This document shows, one piece after another, positions 14,001 through 29,400 of a stretch of 64,000 bases of DNA. This DNA comes from Panonychus citri. Its lineage: Eukaryota > Arthropoda > Arachnida > Trombidiformes > Tetranychidae. The position numbers were made by a program, and so were the translations under genes. Positions within the stretch are counted from its first letter, which is position 1. Each line of letters starts with the position of its first letter. The notes beneath the pieces are model-generated. The model did no database searches. It worked only from the letters and a program-made list of their open reading frames with translations, and was not told where the DNA came from. The DNA lies in contig NW_026515507.1 in assembly GCF_014898815.1 (NCBI RefSeq), forward strand, positions 372,001 through 436,000, written 5' to 3'.

Positions 14001-17000
14001 ATGATTAATCAACCTCCACTAATCAATATCTTTCCTATTTGTGAGTGTTACTTTCAAAATGGAAAAAGTTTTCACTTTGATTACAATCAACTGATTGCTC
14101 CAACTAGTCCCTAATTGTATCTATTTGATTATCAATGAATTTTAAACTTCAGAAAACAAAATTTTCACATTAACTAATTTACTTAATTGTTTTCTACTGA
14201 TTTTAAACAGATTGATGAATGTTAATCATGATTTATTAAATTGAAAAATTCAAAGTTAATCATGGTTAATTAGCTTGAAGGAAAAAAGTTCAGCATGAAA
14301 CAAAACAAAAGTGAACTTGATTTTTGATGAAATGATAAAATTGAGCAATTTATATACATACAATTGATTGTAATAACAATTAATGGTATGGTAATGGTAT
14401 GATTTAATTTGATCAACATGAATTTGGCTCTACAATTAAGGTAATAGTTTAACTAAACTGATTGTTGTGATTAGAGTTGTAACCAATCAACTGCTATTTG
14501 TCATTAGATAATCTAAATTGGAATTGATAATCAAATACTAATAGTATTTTACTGACTGGCTGTTATTTTCCTGGTTAAAGTGTGTTAATTATGGTTAATT
14601 TAGTTTTAATTATTCAAACAATTAGCTCTAGATGAAAACAATAAGGTTATTAAGGTTAAACACTATCGGTATTAATAGAGTTGAATTGGTTGATAATGAG
14701 GTTGACATATTAAATCCTTGTCCTCTCCACACCCTGACTATTATAAATTAGTTGATTTCCTGAGCTTAATCATGATTAATCTTCCGGTCAGCAGTAAATT
14801 TGACGCAGTTATCATCATTTATTCAAGATCAATAGTGAACAGGTAACAAAAAATATGAATAATTTATCTCATGCTGAATGATTAAGTTAAATACGAAAAT
14901 AGTTAATGTAATCACTCTCTCATCATCTTTCATCATCATCAGTAAAAAGATGATGATGAGAGTGTGAATCGTTGAATCATCTTTTACCATGTAGTGTTTA
15001 CAGGTAACAAAAATAAAACGTATCATTTCAGGTGATTAATTTTCTCAGGTTGATCTTTTTTTCTTTTCCATTAAAAGGAATACATTTTGTGAGAGATTCT
15101 TTGTCCATAATCAGTGATGAAGATGAGAGAGAGAGAGAGAGAAAATGAAAAATTCTGATAGCATTCTTTGAAAATCCCTAAAGGGGATCATTATCTTCAT
15201 CTTCATCTTCATTCAAAAGATATTAGTTAGCAAAAAAAGAGGAGGTAAACAAAACTCAAGACCATCTCTGCCTATTTCATGGGGCTGATGATGATTCTAT
15301 TGACTGGGAAATAGAGGAAGATCAGAAAACTATTATGAAGCAACAGGTAAGGTCAGAAACTTGGTCACCTCTGCCCCTTGCTAGTTGATTAAAGGAATAT
15401 TAAGATAAAGTTGATAGTAACTTATCGATGTGTCCCGATGTTTTCCGGGTTGGGATAAAACAAGAAGAGAGAGAGAGAGAGAGAGACAAAAGAGATGAAG
15501 ATGATAAAAGATGATAACAGGTCCCGTTTACCTGCCAAACTTGTAATCAAATATCTCAGGAAGCTCTGAAGTTTCATTGGAACTTGATTATTACTCTCCC
15601 ACTTGCTCACTCATCCTCTATCTTATTTGTATTATCATCTAGCAATATTAATGCCTCAAGCTATTTAGTTTACCTGTTTAGTTTATTTTTTTGTTGTTTT
15701 TTTTACTTCATCTTCCTCACCTTAGCATGATAATAAATTACCTTTTACTCTGTACCATTGACCATCAGCATCATTAATGTTAAGGATGGAAAGAAATAAT
15801 TTCCATTTTTCCTATCGATTATTATGATTCATATTTTGATTTCATTGATTGATAAAATTGCCATTTCTTATGATTTAGTTTCTTTACCCTTATATTATAT
15901 CATTTACCTTAATTGTTATCAAATAATTATCATCGTCATCATAATTAAAATTACCTCTTATTTTATTATTTTTCACTTCATTATCATCAATTATGATTAG
16001 TTAATTTGATTTTCTTTTTCGTCCCTTTAATTTACAATCAAAATTCATTGTGACATTTTTGTCCCTCATCAACAAATTAACTTAAATGGCAATTTAATGT
16101 CATTAAATTGTCATGATAATCAGCTGATTATTGAGATTTTTGTTGCAAGAAAAAAAAGAGGATAATATAACAAGTAAGAAGCAATTAAATTGTTATAATA
16201 CTTTTTGTTTGCACCCTAAATGATTAAACATTTATGTTGATTGTATGAAGTAAAATTAGCGAGTAAATCAAATTTATCAATCAACCAAATCAAATTTAAA
16301 TTCAATATTCAACTTAATTGTGATGAGAGTATTATTTTCCCTTCATCCACTTTGTTGACAATAATGATCATGTCAACGGTTCTGATGATTATTATGTTAA
16401 TACTTTTGTTGATTTGATTGTTTACCTGAATTTATCTTGATTAAGGTAATTACATGCATCTCGCTTTCAGATGAAACTTTTATTCAGTAAAATAAAAAGT
16501 GATCATCATGGTGAGTCAATTGAATCATTAATTGTTTGAAATTGATGATGAGTAAATCACCTAGTGCTATTAAAGAAATGACAATAACAATAACATAATT
16601 ATGGTAATAATAACACTAAACATCAAATTGTTTACAATTAAATGGTTGATGGAAAAAAAAAAGTTTTCTTGTTTACTTTTTGTTGTTAACCTTTTTTTTT
16701 CATTCAAATTGTGAATGATTATTTTGTCATTTCGTTTATTTTGATTGTTGTTGATTTGAAATCGTCTAACTATTCATGATGATAATCAGCTTGGAGAATT
16801 TAATTGTAGCTGAAATTTTCGTTTTCTAATCCTGAAGCTTCCGTATATTAGAACTTTTTTTCATCTTCGAATTGTGACTAATTCCTTTCGTTCTGATTAC
16901 TTTGTGTGTTCTTAACTTCGTCGACTAAATTGTGTGACAGTTCACATTAATCCATCTTCATCTCGATAATCTGCTAATCTTATCATCAACATAATGAATT

Positions 17001-20000
17001 CTGGTAAAGTTTTTTGTCAAATATTCACATGATAATAATAGTATTCAAGTTAATCACATTGCCCATGGTGAGAGTAAATTTATTCCGTGGGAAATTGATT
17101 AGACTTTAAGATTAATTGTTAGGTGTTGAATTGACCATAATGACCATGACTATGAATGAATATCATCATTAAAAAATCAACAATGACACAATAAGAGGGA
17201 AAATTAAACATACGAGACGAAAAAAAAATCTCACAATTGAGTTAACATTGAAACTATGGTCAACAATTTACAATCTTGTCCACTAGAGAGTAACTATTTC
17301 GTATTCATTACGTTAAGTTTTCATTGTTTACCAATAATTATCTGAACAATCAGTTAATCAGTCAATCAAATGAACCTTTTTAAATACACTTGACTGTAAT
17401 GGTAAGAACTAAATCTAATCAGATTAATGCGATATAAGTTTGAATGAATCTCATGGATTATCATGGTGACTTAGAAATAGATTTTACGATTTCAATTGTT
17501 TTTCTTTTCATTATTACCTGTTAGCGATTTATTTTTTCCAATCAATTCTCAGGTAAATTCATTCATCTAACACTGAATCTCAGGTATAACCGGTTCTCTA
17601 ATCATGAATTTTAATCAACTCAAAAAGCAACACTTTTCCGGCAACAAAGTTTTGTTTATCTATTATCATTAGATTATTATCACTACTTATTTACCTGTTC
17701 AGGTAAAAGTTTTACCTGTAACCTCAAACCTGGAAAATGAAAAGTTTCACCTTGTTGCTTTTTCTACTTGAGATTTTTTTCCTCTCTCTTGGCTTAAGAA
17801 AATAAGAGACAAATTTGATTACCAGTGACAGGTAAAAAGAGATCATGGTTATTCATTGGGATGATCATGATGATTATTCAGTGTAATCATCATGAAGATT
17901 ATATATGATGAAGGTAGTTGATTGAAACATATCATTGAGTGTGGTTACTTTTCATTCTGAATTTTTACTTGATCATCAATAACAAAATTTAGGAAGACAT
18001 TGCATCTGTTTATGAGGAAGAAGTTTCAATCATGATGATAATGTTTATCATCTTTACCTTCATCCTTATTCTTGACCAAAGGTGGAAAAGCAGAGTAGGA
18101 AATGTTTTCTCTGACATTGAATTACCCTCAGGGTAAAATTAAATGTTGATTAACCTTTAGCTTAATTTTTTCTCTCTCTCTTCTTCCAAATCTTCAATTG
18201 GTATTAGTATCTGGTTTTCTTGATTGTGACCTTCAAGCAACAATTTACCAGTTTTTCTCATTTAATTTGATTAAATTTCAATCATTAGATTAACAGATTA
18301 GTATTGATTTTTTGAAATATCAATTATCATTGATTAGTTGATTTAATTTGTTTCATCGTTACAATCATTTTATTACTATTCTTACATTATTTTTATTATC
18401 ATCTTTTGGTCAACAGTTTAGTGTTTCTCTTGATATAATCAACTTGATTATCTGAATGAATTTAGTTAATCTTTCGTATTTCTTATATTATTATAATATA
18501 ATCAATGGACACTAATTACAAGTGATTAACTGATCAATTCTGAAAAGAAACAGTAATAAAATCAATTATAAATTAGGCCAAAATCAGTAGGAAAAAGTAT
18601 CAACCTTTTTCTGAATATTATCATTTCTCTAATTTTTATTATATCATTTTCATATTTTGATTGTTGGTCAGTTGATTAGTTGATTAGTTGTTTAACTGTT
18701 ATGTTTATGTTGTTGCTGTTGTTACAATTAAACTAATCAACGTTGACCACAATCAAGACAATCAACCTTGAGAAATAGTTTTTTTTTTCATTCACTTTCA
18801 TTTTCAATTGTTGATCTGGTTCATTGTTTCCAGTTGCTCCTTTTTTTATATAAATCAAATTAAATTGAATCAGGTTTGGTCAGTAATCAATGGCTACTCT
18901 TTCATTATGTCCAATGATTTGGCACAAGGTCTACTGACCACTACGACTACTGATTGAGAAGTTAAACTAACTGCACTTAATTACTATTATCTCAATTTAA
19001 TTGTTGACCACCATTATTATTATCGAAAAATAATTAAAACCTTATTCATTGTAATATTTTCTTAATTGTTGATATTGGTATTATAAACTAATAATGAAAC
19101 CAGGATTATAATTTCATTTAGGTTTCAGATTAAATCATCATTGATCTAGTTGGTGATTTCTTGTTTAATTGTTCATCTTATTTATCTATTGATTAACTGG
19201 TAAATTGTTAATTTGTTTCTAATCAATCAGCCTTTACGTTGAACTATGGGTTTGGCTCAACTTAGCCAATCGTTTATGATGATTGGTGGGATTAGATGAT
19301 GATTAGGATGAGGATGATGATGAAGATGAAGATGAAGATGATGAAGATGATGAAGATGATGAAGATGATAAAAAGGATCTTGCTGAGTTATAATTTATTA
19401 GGCTCGTGCTAGTGATCCAAGGGATACCTTTGATTATCTCGCTGATATTGATTGTAATTATTTTTTTCCATTTGATATTCATTCACAATTAAGCCGATCA
19501 TCATTTGAATTGACTTTTAATTATCATTATTAATTGATTGTTTTTGGCATGTTAACCAATTGCTGATCAGTACAATTATGTTTGATTTTAGTCAAACTAC
19601 TTTGATTACCTTAATTGTTGAGATTTAACCTTGTTGATGATTTATTTATCTTGATAGAAACCGTGACTTAATTTAATGGTCAACGTGGTTAACTAATAGG
19701 GCTACTCTTTGATAGCAACAATTAACATTTGATCCTCTAATGGACTTTAATTATTGAGTCAAAAATTTTTCTTTTAATCTAATTGTAATTGTTAAAGTAA
19801 TCGTTAATATCTGATAACATTATTATTAACATCTTGTTGATTCAATTGCGGAAGCAATTACAATTTAACTGTTAACCAATTGCTTTCACTATCATCATCA
19901 AATCTGATTTACTTTTTTTTCTGATCATCATGATTATTTTAACTGTTAACTGATTGTAAATCTTTTAAAAATAAACTGAGAATAGTAATTTAATATTGTA

Positions 20001-20428
20001 AAATAATAGTCAACTAATTTTTACCCACTCGATGATTAACTTTAATTGTAAGAAAATTTTATCAACTCAACAATTTGAATGTGAAATAATGGTAACAATT
20101 AGAACTTTAATTTGTTACCACTCCAAATAATCAAATCATGTAGCTAATCAAAAGGTCTACATCCAATCATCATCTTAATAAACCGATTTCCATATCAATC
20201 ACACCTTAATTTTTTTTCCTATTAATTAATTAATCTTTTCCTTAATTAAACGAATTCATTATTCAATCAAGTAGCTCAGTTAAAATCTGAACTTTTTCTG
20301 TAACAATTAGTACTTGTTGATCAACTTCGTGATCAAATTTGGCTCAATAATTAACGCAGAAATGAAATTAATTCAACTAATTAGATCAAGAAAATGTTGA
20401 CCTGAGATTCATTGTCCACTACTCTTTG

Positions 20429-20473
<45 letters not shown>

Positions 20474-23400
20474 ATTACTAATATTGAATTGGTATTAAGA
20501 CTAAATTTAGATTCAATTGATTAGGTAAAAAAAGGTAAAATGAAAAAATGAATCTTTAATTATCCAATCAGATTAACATGTTTATCGTGATGATAATGAT
20601 AACATCTAATGAACTGGATCTAATATGAATGCTGAACTTTTTTTGGTTAATATTCAATTAAAATTCATGGTTGATATTGAATTAGGTCGGTTAGGAATAT
20701 TATCATCATCTTGCCAATAATACTGATGATTTGATGAGTTATAAGATGATGAGAATGATAAATATGATACCGGATCCGTTGAGTCCCGTTTCTGATGAAT
20801 GGGCGGATTAGCCTTGAAAGAGGAATGATGAATCTTTTTCCCGAAGTGACTTATTTGCTGATGAATGGATTTTTCTTTCTTCATCTTCATCAACCATCCT
20901 TAGTGCAAGATGATGCGGAAAATGTTATCATCATTATAAAGTTGATTGTTTTACTTAATATATTGTCAAATCCTTGACGGATGTTAACATTATCAACACT
21001 AAATGTTGACCTCAAATTAAGTGAAAACTCATCAAGAGAGGAAGATGCAGACTCAGTTTCATGTTAAACGATATTTTTGGGTGGTTGTTTTTTATCATGT
21101 TACCAATAAGATTAACACCAACATGTGAATAATAACAAGCGGTCACCAAAAAAAAAGTTCATGGTCAATATGGTTGAAGATTAATCTTACAAAGTGTTTC
21201 TCTCACTACAGTCACTGAACATTTAGTGTATATTATTGTAGTTGATAAGTTTCAGGTTAATTCATTTCCGATTCCATGAGATTGGAACAGAACTTTTTTT
21301 TTCTGTTCTAAACGGTTGATGACACTTCCGAGTGGTGAAGATGACGATCAATTGATTCGTATTTTTTTTCATCTTCATCAAATGTCGTCCAAGCTCTTGT
21401 TTTAATGTCGATCTATCGTTTTCTTGTTCTCATCTTGTCTTTATTTTTTATACTTTCATCTACATCCTCCTTTCCTCTCTCATTCTCTCTCATCAGCTGT
21501 AGCTTACCTGTCTAATGAAATGATCGGTTCAATGAGGATAACAATAAAAACGAAATTAAGTCAAGTAGAGAGAGAGAGAGAGAGAGAGATCTTCTCAGAG
21601 CTTTATGTTTACTATCACGTTTTATTTATCATGTTGTATTCCTCATCCTTATGATATTATCTTGGTCCTTGACCATTGGTCATTTTCACTCCAATGAGTA
21701 GTTTTATTAATATTCCTGATGGTATGAGGTATCGGTTTTGCCGATACTATTTCCAGCCCCATGATTATTCAGTAATTGGTGAATGAAAAAAAGTTCATGT
21801 TAATTGAGTTAAGATTGAATAGACAAAATTTTCTGTATCATTAAACTTTTACATTATTAGTTTAATTCATTTAACTAACTAACTGTTTAAATCAACGGTA
21901 GTTAGCTAAATAAATTTTTAAACTTAAATGGTAGAAGAACAATTAACAAAAGTTAACAAATTGGTTAACTAATTAAGTTTAAATTGTTGATAATGATGAT
22001 GTACATGTATTTGAAGGTGTAACATTTAAACAATATAATCAACAGACTGGAAAACAAAAAGTTAAATACATTTAACTAACAATCAAAATGTCCAGTAAAT
22101 GATTAGGCTAATTGTACAATCATTTTGTGTATACAACATTGTTTACTATTAATCTTACAATTAAATTAATTGTTTACCTTTTGTTTTGTCTTCTATACCA
22201 AATGAACCTCTAAACCTTTGCCAGTGAATTTAAATCAACTACATTTAACAATCAACTCGATCGTATCAAATGTTATCAATCAGATGATGAGGGAAGTGCA
22301 TTACCTGTTGATGATGATGTTTTTTTTTGTCGTATTTTAATTGATGTTATGATTACTGCTTCTGTTACTGGAAATTGTTGTTACCTTGATTTTTTTTCTC
22401 TGCAATTGCATCTGATTAATTATCCTTCAAAATTTATTAATTGTCTTATCTTTAATCCTTATAGAGCTCAATCTTATCCAGTCACATTACCCAAAACACT
22501 TACCTGCCGTGGGTGTACCATTAGATTATTAAGACAAGCCAGTGAATGGGGAGATAAATATACTTTCTGGAGCTGTGCTGATGTAGATATCATACCTGGT
22601 GAGTTAATGTTGATACTTATCTTCATCATCAATCCGATCAACTGTATTTTCTTGCTTCATCTCAATCCGATTCAATGATGAACATTTTACCTCCTCATCC
22701 TCTTCATTTTCCCTTGGTGTGGAAACATTTCTCTCTCTCTCTCTCTCTCTCTTACCTGTTATTTCATTGAACTTTGGCTTTAACTTGGATTTTCATCATC
22801 TGAGATACTTAAGAGTTAGAGTGATATAAAAAATACAGATCAGATTAATTAGAGGTTACAATTTAGATGCCAACATTTGATGATGATTTACTGAGTGTGT
22901 TGTTGATTAAAGTTTCTTTCTGTTTAATCCTAATTAAGTTGATCAAAGATCTTAATAATCCTTTGTAACTCTTAGCGTCTAATACATGAATGGATATTAT
23001 ACTTAATTGTTGATGACTATGATTATAATGATAAGGAAAATTGTTGTCAGTGATTAGTTGAACTTCAATTGTTGAAAATTTCGAGTTATTTTTGCCAATG
23101 CTAAACCAATGACATTGAGCTATTGTCCAACTAGCTGAAAAAAAAACTGACCAATCATTAAATTAAGATGTAATAATCAAGAAGTAAATCACACAACAAT
23201 TTTCTGTTAATCACAATCATTCAAGCACAATTTAATTGCAACAATAATCAATACCAAGGTTAGAGTCAAACAAAATGTTAAAAAAAACTTTACCTGTTGA
23301 TGATTAAATATGAGAAATAAAAAATAATCAATCAAATTGTTATGATTAATATGATAATAAAAAAAAAGTACCAGTAGTTAGGAGATATGGTTGCTTAATT

Positions 23401-26400
23401 AAATTGTCACAATCAGTGTTAATATTTATCTATTAATCAATAATCAGAGAAAAAGTTTACATCATTAAGTGGTAACAATTAGAATGGAAATGGAAATGGA
23501 AATCTTAATTGATCAAATTGAATTTTCTTCAAATCTTTTGTTAATTGTGTAGAAAACTATGAAAATTTGTTTAATTATCATCATCGTTGAACAAACAATT
23601 AGTTAACAATGAAAAGTTGCCCATCGTTGACAATTACAATTCCAATTCTATGGTTGTTAATCATCATTATTATTGACCCTGACACTTCCTAATGATCAAT
23701 GAAATAAATTAATTGTTTCCTTGATTACTTTTCTTGATTGTCATCTTTCCAATCATAATCATCATTTAAACAATTACCTTGATCTTTTTCCTATTGATTG
23801 TTGATTTGTTTTTTCTCCATCCTTAATTGTTAAGAAAAAGGAAACATGGTTAACTAATATAACGATGTTTCTTTTCAAACAATTAACATTGTTTCATTAA
23901 CAATCCACACCAATCAAATGAGAAAACTGTTAATCTAATCATTTAACCTTAATTGTGATTTCTTTTTTTAATTGTTTCTACAGTTACATCAATCATAACG
24001 AGTAAGAATGCCGTTTGTTCAGGCAATGGGAAATTCAATATAACCGATGGTAAATGCCATTGTAATCGATTCTATTCTGGAATTGTGTGCCAATTTTTAG
24101 GTAATTAACTAATCACAATTAACTATTTTTTAACCTTTTCCATCAATTTAAGATCATATTATAATTACAATCTGTTAATCAATCTGAAAATGAAGGTAAG
24201 TTTAAGGTTGAATCTATGAAGATGATGATGATCATGATGATGATTGTTTTCATTAGTTAAGTTTGAGTAATTAGGAAATTGATTTGATTTTGTTGAATCT
24301 AATTAAAATTTGTTATTTAGTTAATTTAATTCAAATTGAAATTAACATTTATAAAGATGATTATGTTGATTTTTTACTCGTTCTGATTATCCTTTGATCC
24401 GTTGATTAAGAAAAACAATCAACAAAAGCAAAACTTTTATGCTAATCAGTTGTACTTAAGTTAATTGCTGATTAACTGGCATGTTTTGTGATTAATGTTA
24501 ATCTTATAAACTAATTTTTTGTTTCTTCATTAATAATTAAATGAATGTCATCATTGGTGGTTTAATCAATCATCCAAATACAAATATAAAACTGTTAGAA
24601 TTGAGAATCAAATTTACCTAATTTACTAATTGTTTAACTCATCATCTCTCAATCATAATTGTTGAGTATTTGTTATTAAGCTCAGAAAGTACATCATGGT
24701 TACGATTAGTTAATCACCATAATTAAGTTAATCAAATGCAAAAAGCTAAATTGTTAGAGATTACAAATGTTGAATTGTATTTGATTCAATAAAATCAATT
24801 TCAAAGTTAATCATTGAATTAGTGTTTCTCCTTGTAACTATTATAATATCACCTCAATTTACAATTAATTAAATTTAACCATCAATTTATCTTGAATTAT
24901 CGTTGATTTGATCATTCAAATTGCTATGATTTAAATTACACCTAAATTTTGAAGGTTAATAAATGTATTTGATCAAGAATATTTCAATCACAGTTCTGTA
25001 ATAACAATAGTAATGAAGGTGCATCCGGCTGGTCAGTTTAACCTTCATATGTATGATGAAGGTAATAATAGTAATGGTCATTTTGTTACCTGGTTCATAC
25101 AGTTTTACTTATTATTATCATCTTCATGTAGGTGGTCAGCAGTTTACTTGGGATGATGATGATGATGATGATGATGAAAGAAAGGTAAGTAAAAGGAATC
25201 CACCAATGACCAGAATCAAAGTGATATTTCATGTTCTGATTGCGATTCCATTGTCCAGTTGACTGAAAGAAACCATTCACTTATCATCATCATCATCATC
25301 ATTTCACTTTCTCTTTAACTTTCTTTTCATCATCTATGTCCTTTCTTTACTTTATCATCTTCATCATCCTCCTCCTCCTCATCAGCATCATTATCGTGAA
25401 TCAGTTGAAATTCATGATAATGGATTTTTTTGTTTGCTTTCAGAAAGTTCAACTTTTACATTCATCTCTCATTGTTATTAACGGATTATAATGATTAACT
25501 TAATTCCCATAGTAAATTATGATACGATTGTTATTCAATCAGTTTAATTGTTTAACTTTTTTCATTTACAGATGAATGTTGGACTGACGATGATTGTGGT
25601 AATCATGGTAAATGTATTCGGATCAATACAACTTATCCTACTAGACAATGTTATTGTAAAGTTGGTTGGTTTGGTGAAAAATGTTCAAAAGGTTTGTACA
25701 ATTAACTAATTGTTCACAATCAACTATAGTTATCTTATTGGTTTGGATTCAATTTTCGTTGATAATTCATGTAATTAGCTTAGAAACGCTTTTTAAATTG
25801 TTGGTTAACTGTTACAATTTAGTCTGATTAGAAAAATTTTTTCACTACTTTTGTCACTCAGCAATTAACGATTATGATTTAATTTTGAGTGATTAGAAAA
25901 TATTAGTTTCTTAATCAACCTTGATTTAGTTATTAAAGTGTTTTCTAAATGTTATAATATAATTGCTTTAGTATTTCTGTTAGTTGATTGTTCAAACTTT
26001 CGCAATTTATTTCTTAATTGTAAGTTAATCATAATTTTTGTTATTCTTTTTTTTCCTCAACATTTAATTGCTCAAGTTAATTGTTCAAGTTCAGTAGTTA
26101 ATCATCACTTGTCTGCAGAATCAGTTTGATTGTTTTTTTTTATACTTCGGCTTAGCTTATAATTAGCGATTTATGATCTCAAATCTTAATCAACTTCTAA
26201 TAATAACAATTAATCATTTCCTTCCTGATTAATTGTAATCTTTTCTCCAGATTAAATAATTCAAATTGTTCCCAATGAAAAGAAAACTTTTCTGAAACTG
26301 AATTAATAAACTAAACTAATTGAAATTTCCTAAAATCAATTAACTATGGGAACTCTGTTGATTATTGAGAAAACAAGTGAAACAATCAAATTAAATCATG

Positions 26401-29400
26401 ATGATACAAATTGTCTTACAAATGAGTTAAACTAAAGGCTTAAAGCGATTCCCAGACAATTAAACTCTAATTTTATTAGAATATAATTAACCATTAACGT
26501 TGATTATTATCAGTAAATTTGATTGTTCAACGTAACGTAATTATCATCGAGAAATTATTAATCTTTCATTGTTTAATTTGGTTAAAACCGTAGTAAATTA
26601 AATTAGTAGTGGTAAATGATTAAGATGAAAAAAATTTGATTACAATTATATTGACATTTTGAAAATTAATTAGCTCAATCTTGTAAATTTGTTTCTACAA
26701 TTTAATTGTCCAGGTCAAATTGAAATTAGTTTAAGATGAAGTTTAATTTGTTAATTCATCTCTCTTTGATTATCAGTATTGTTTAATATTATTAATAAAT
26801 AATTTGTTAATTGTCAATAAAATTGGTCAAATTGTTGTGGTTATTTCATTCAAATAGCTTCCGCTTTTACTTAATATCAACTTCAAGTTAATTAGATTTG
26901 TCTCAACAAGAATAACAATTAAAATCTAATGAAGTTTTCTCGCAACAATTAAGTTAATTTTATTTTCTAAGCTTTGTTGATCTTGATTGTTCTGAGTGAG
27001 AAGGTCTTGTCTTCATTAATTGTTGTTTCAATCTTTTAACCGAGTTAACGATTAAATCGTAATCAAAATTATACTTTCACTTTGTTTACCGTTATTTTAA
27101 TCATTTATTTCATTTTTGATTCGTTTTCTTTGACAATCTTTAGAATCGACAATCAAATCAACTGAAGTTGATTTAAAGAATCATTTTCATCGACAATTAA
27201 CCCAAGGTTATGATCTTTATTGGAGGATAATTAAAGAGTCGGAAGAAATTGAAATTGTTCTTAAAGTTCTGGGCAATGGTTATGCTTCAGTTGGATGGAG
27301 ACCTCAGGATATCTCTTCGTCTTGTAAAGCTTTTCCTTACATCATTGATACAAATGTTCCTGTGGTCAATATTGACCCTAGAAATTCATTACCACCTTCA
27401 GCTAATTCAGCTAATTATGAGACTCGACGTGCTGATAATTTACCTAATGAATCGGCTCCAACTTTCAAGAAAATTAAAGTTTCTTCCCCGGGAATGTTGA
27501 ATTCTGGAACCAGAATTTTACCTGATGGTAGATTAACTAATTCTAGTGGGTCAAGGCAACCGAAAAGCTCTGACAATATTTTGGGAACTGTTTCATCAAT
27601 ATCAACGACTTCAACTGGACATGCTGTACCTGAATCTGCTGTTACAGTCTCTACATCTGAGCCAAGTTCAAGCTCTGCGTCAAGTGAACCTGAGCCTGTA
27701 CCAGAGGCGGAAGCATCTCCAGAACCGAAATCTGTCCCTTCCGATGATTCATCTAATCTCAAATCTGAAACCGAGCCAGAATCCAAGGTAGAGCCTAAAT
27801 CTGAGCCAGAAATCGCATCTACTAGCAAACCTGAGCCTTCTTCAGAACCAGAACCTAAAAACGAACCTGAACCCTCATCCATTGCCGTTGAATCTCAAAC
27901 AGTACCTTCGTTTGCAGAACCAGAGGTTAAACCAACAGAAAGAGACGCCAAGTCAATTGAATCTATACCCGAACCAGAATCTGAAGTGAAACCCACTGTT
28001 GAACCCGCAACTAGTGAAGTTGAACCAGTCAAGATTGAAGCGAAACCAGAATCTGAACCGATCGATGAACCAGCACCAGAGGCAGAGCCTAAAGTTAAAC
28101 CAGAACCGGAACCAGAATCAGAACCTAAAGGTGATAAATCTGACAGTGTTTCCGTTAAACCTGAAGAAGAACCCAAACCAGAGACAAGTTCATCAACTGA
28201 CAAATCTCAATTCCATCCTGGTAGTTTCGCACCAGTAGACCTCGATTCACCAATAAGAATTCGTAGTAAACGACAATCCGACTCCGATGTGAGTGTTGGC
28301 TCATTCGCGAATGTCGGTGCTGCTCCAGCAAGTAAAAGACGAGCTACCGATGGTTGGACAAAATCAGATTATCCTCCAGTTACTGATTATACACCTAAAT
28401 TTGATTTCCACCCAATGGATTGTAATGATATTGTTATCGGTTCAGCGATTGGTGAATATGGTCGAGTTTTGGACTATTATACTCGAGATCGATCCACACC
28501 TCGAGTTGACTCCTTGTTCGGTGGGAAAAATGATCTTACCGGTGCAACGGCTTTTGAATCTGATGGATTGACAACAATAATTTTCCGTAAAAAATTGATT
28601 GCTGATGAATTGACAGATCATAGCATTTTAAACAAAACAATGGACGTTATTTGGGCCAAAGGTCAAGAGCACAAGAAATATGTCCACTCACCGCCCTCTG
28701 GTCTTGAAGAGGGTAAGGCCAAAAATCCAAACTTTTATGGTTCCGATGAGATTAAATACCATGGACATGGAGGTCAACGAGGTAAATTACAGATCAACTT
28801 TTACGAAGAGCCCATGGTCAATGTTACACCAAAATCGGCTGTAATTCTCAACAGTACCGATAGTGAAAATAGTACCATAGATGTTAATGGTACATCGATT
28901 GAATCGTTACCTTGTAATGGTGAATATCGTTACCCAAAAGATTGTAAAAGTCGAAAGTGTGACTACATTTTTACCTGGAAGTACAATGAAGACTTTGATG
29001 GGATTGATTTTGGTGTTTCTGCTAAGCGAATCGATAAATGGACTGGAATTGGTTTCTCGAAAAATAAATTAATGCCCAATACTGATGTGGTTATCGCTTG
29101 GGTTGAACCTGGTGGACGTTATCTAATGATGGACGCTTGGATTGATGGCTACTCTCAACCTAAACCTGATACTCGTCAATCTATTTTCAATATTTCCGCT
29201 TTAAATGAAAATGGCCTGATCACTTTTAAATTTTCACGAAAAATTAACACACTTGATACACGACACGATCTCTCATTAAATGATTGTGTTCACTTTGTTT
29301 ATCCAGTTTCTGGTGGACCTGTTGATTCATCAAGGAAAAATATTCGTAAACATTTACAAGCCCCATTAATTAGCGATTCTAACATTTGTTTCGGTAAATG

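Larger units (their letters stand above)
4219..22464 (+). other. 18.2 kb intron of the DOMON gene
   Basis: The donor GTAAGT at 4219 follows a codon broken after two bases. The acceptor TATAG ending at 22464 supplies the third base, restoring an open frame (T-A-Q-S-Y-P-V) that continues the same domain. The intron is AT-rich and dominated by AATTGTT/AACAATT words. It contains a mariner relic, several simple repeats and motif islands, but no confident exon. An unseen alternative exon cannot be excluded. Confidence 0.7.

Noticed and set aside
20654..20977. Overlapping ORFs on both strands in a GC-richer patch
   Set aside because: Neither has a domain or splice sites; GATGAATG repeats account for much of the openness. 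More likely an intronic island.
22349..22464. Upstream in-frame ATG read into the exon at 22465 as an alternative first exon
   Set aside because: The acceptor at 22464 and exact phase match with the exon at 4118-4218 explain the exon; the upstream frame is ordinary intron sequence.
27415..28203. Long minus-strand Ser/Gly/Asp-rich ORFs opposite the DOMON gene
   Set aside because: They are the antisense of the EPKPEP-type repeats; the + strand has the recognisable domains and splice sites.
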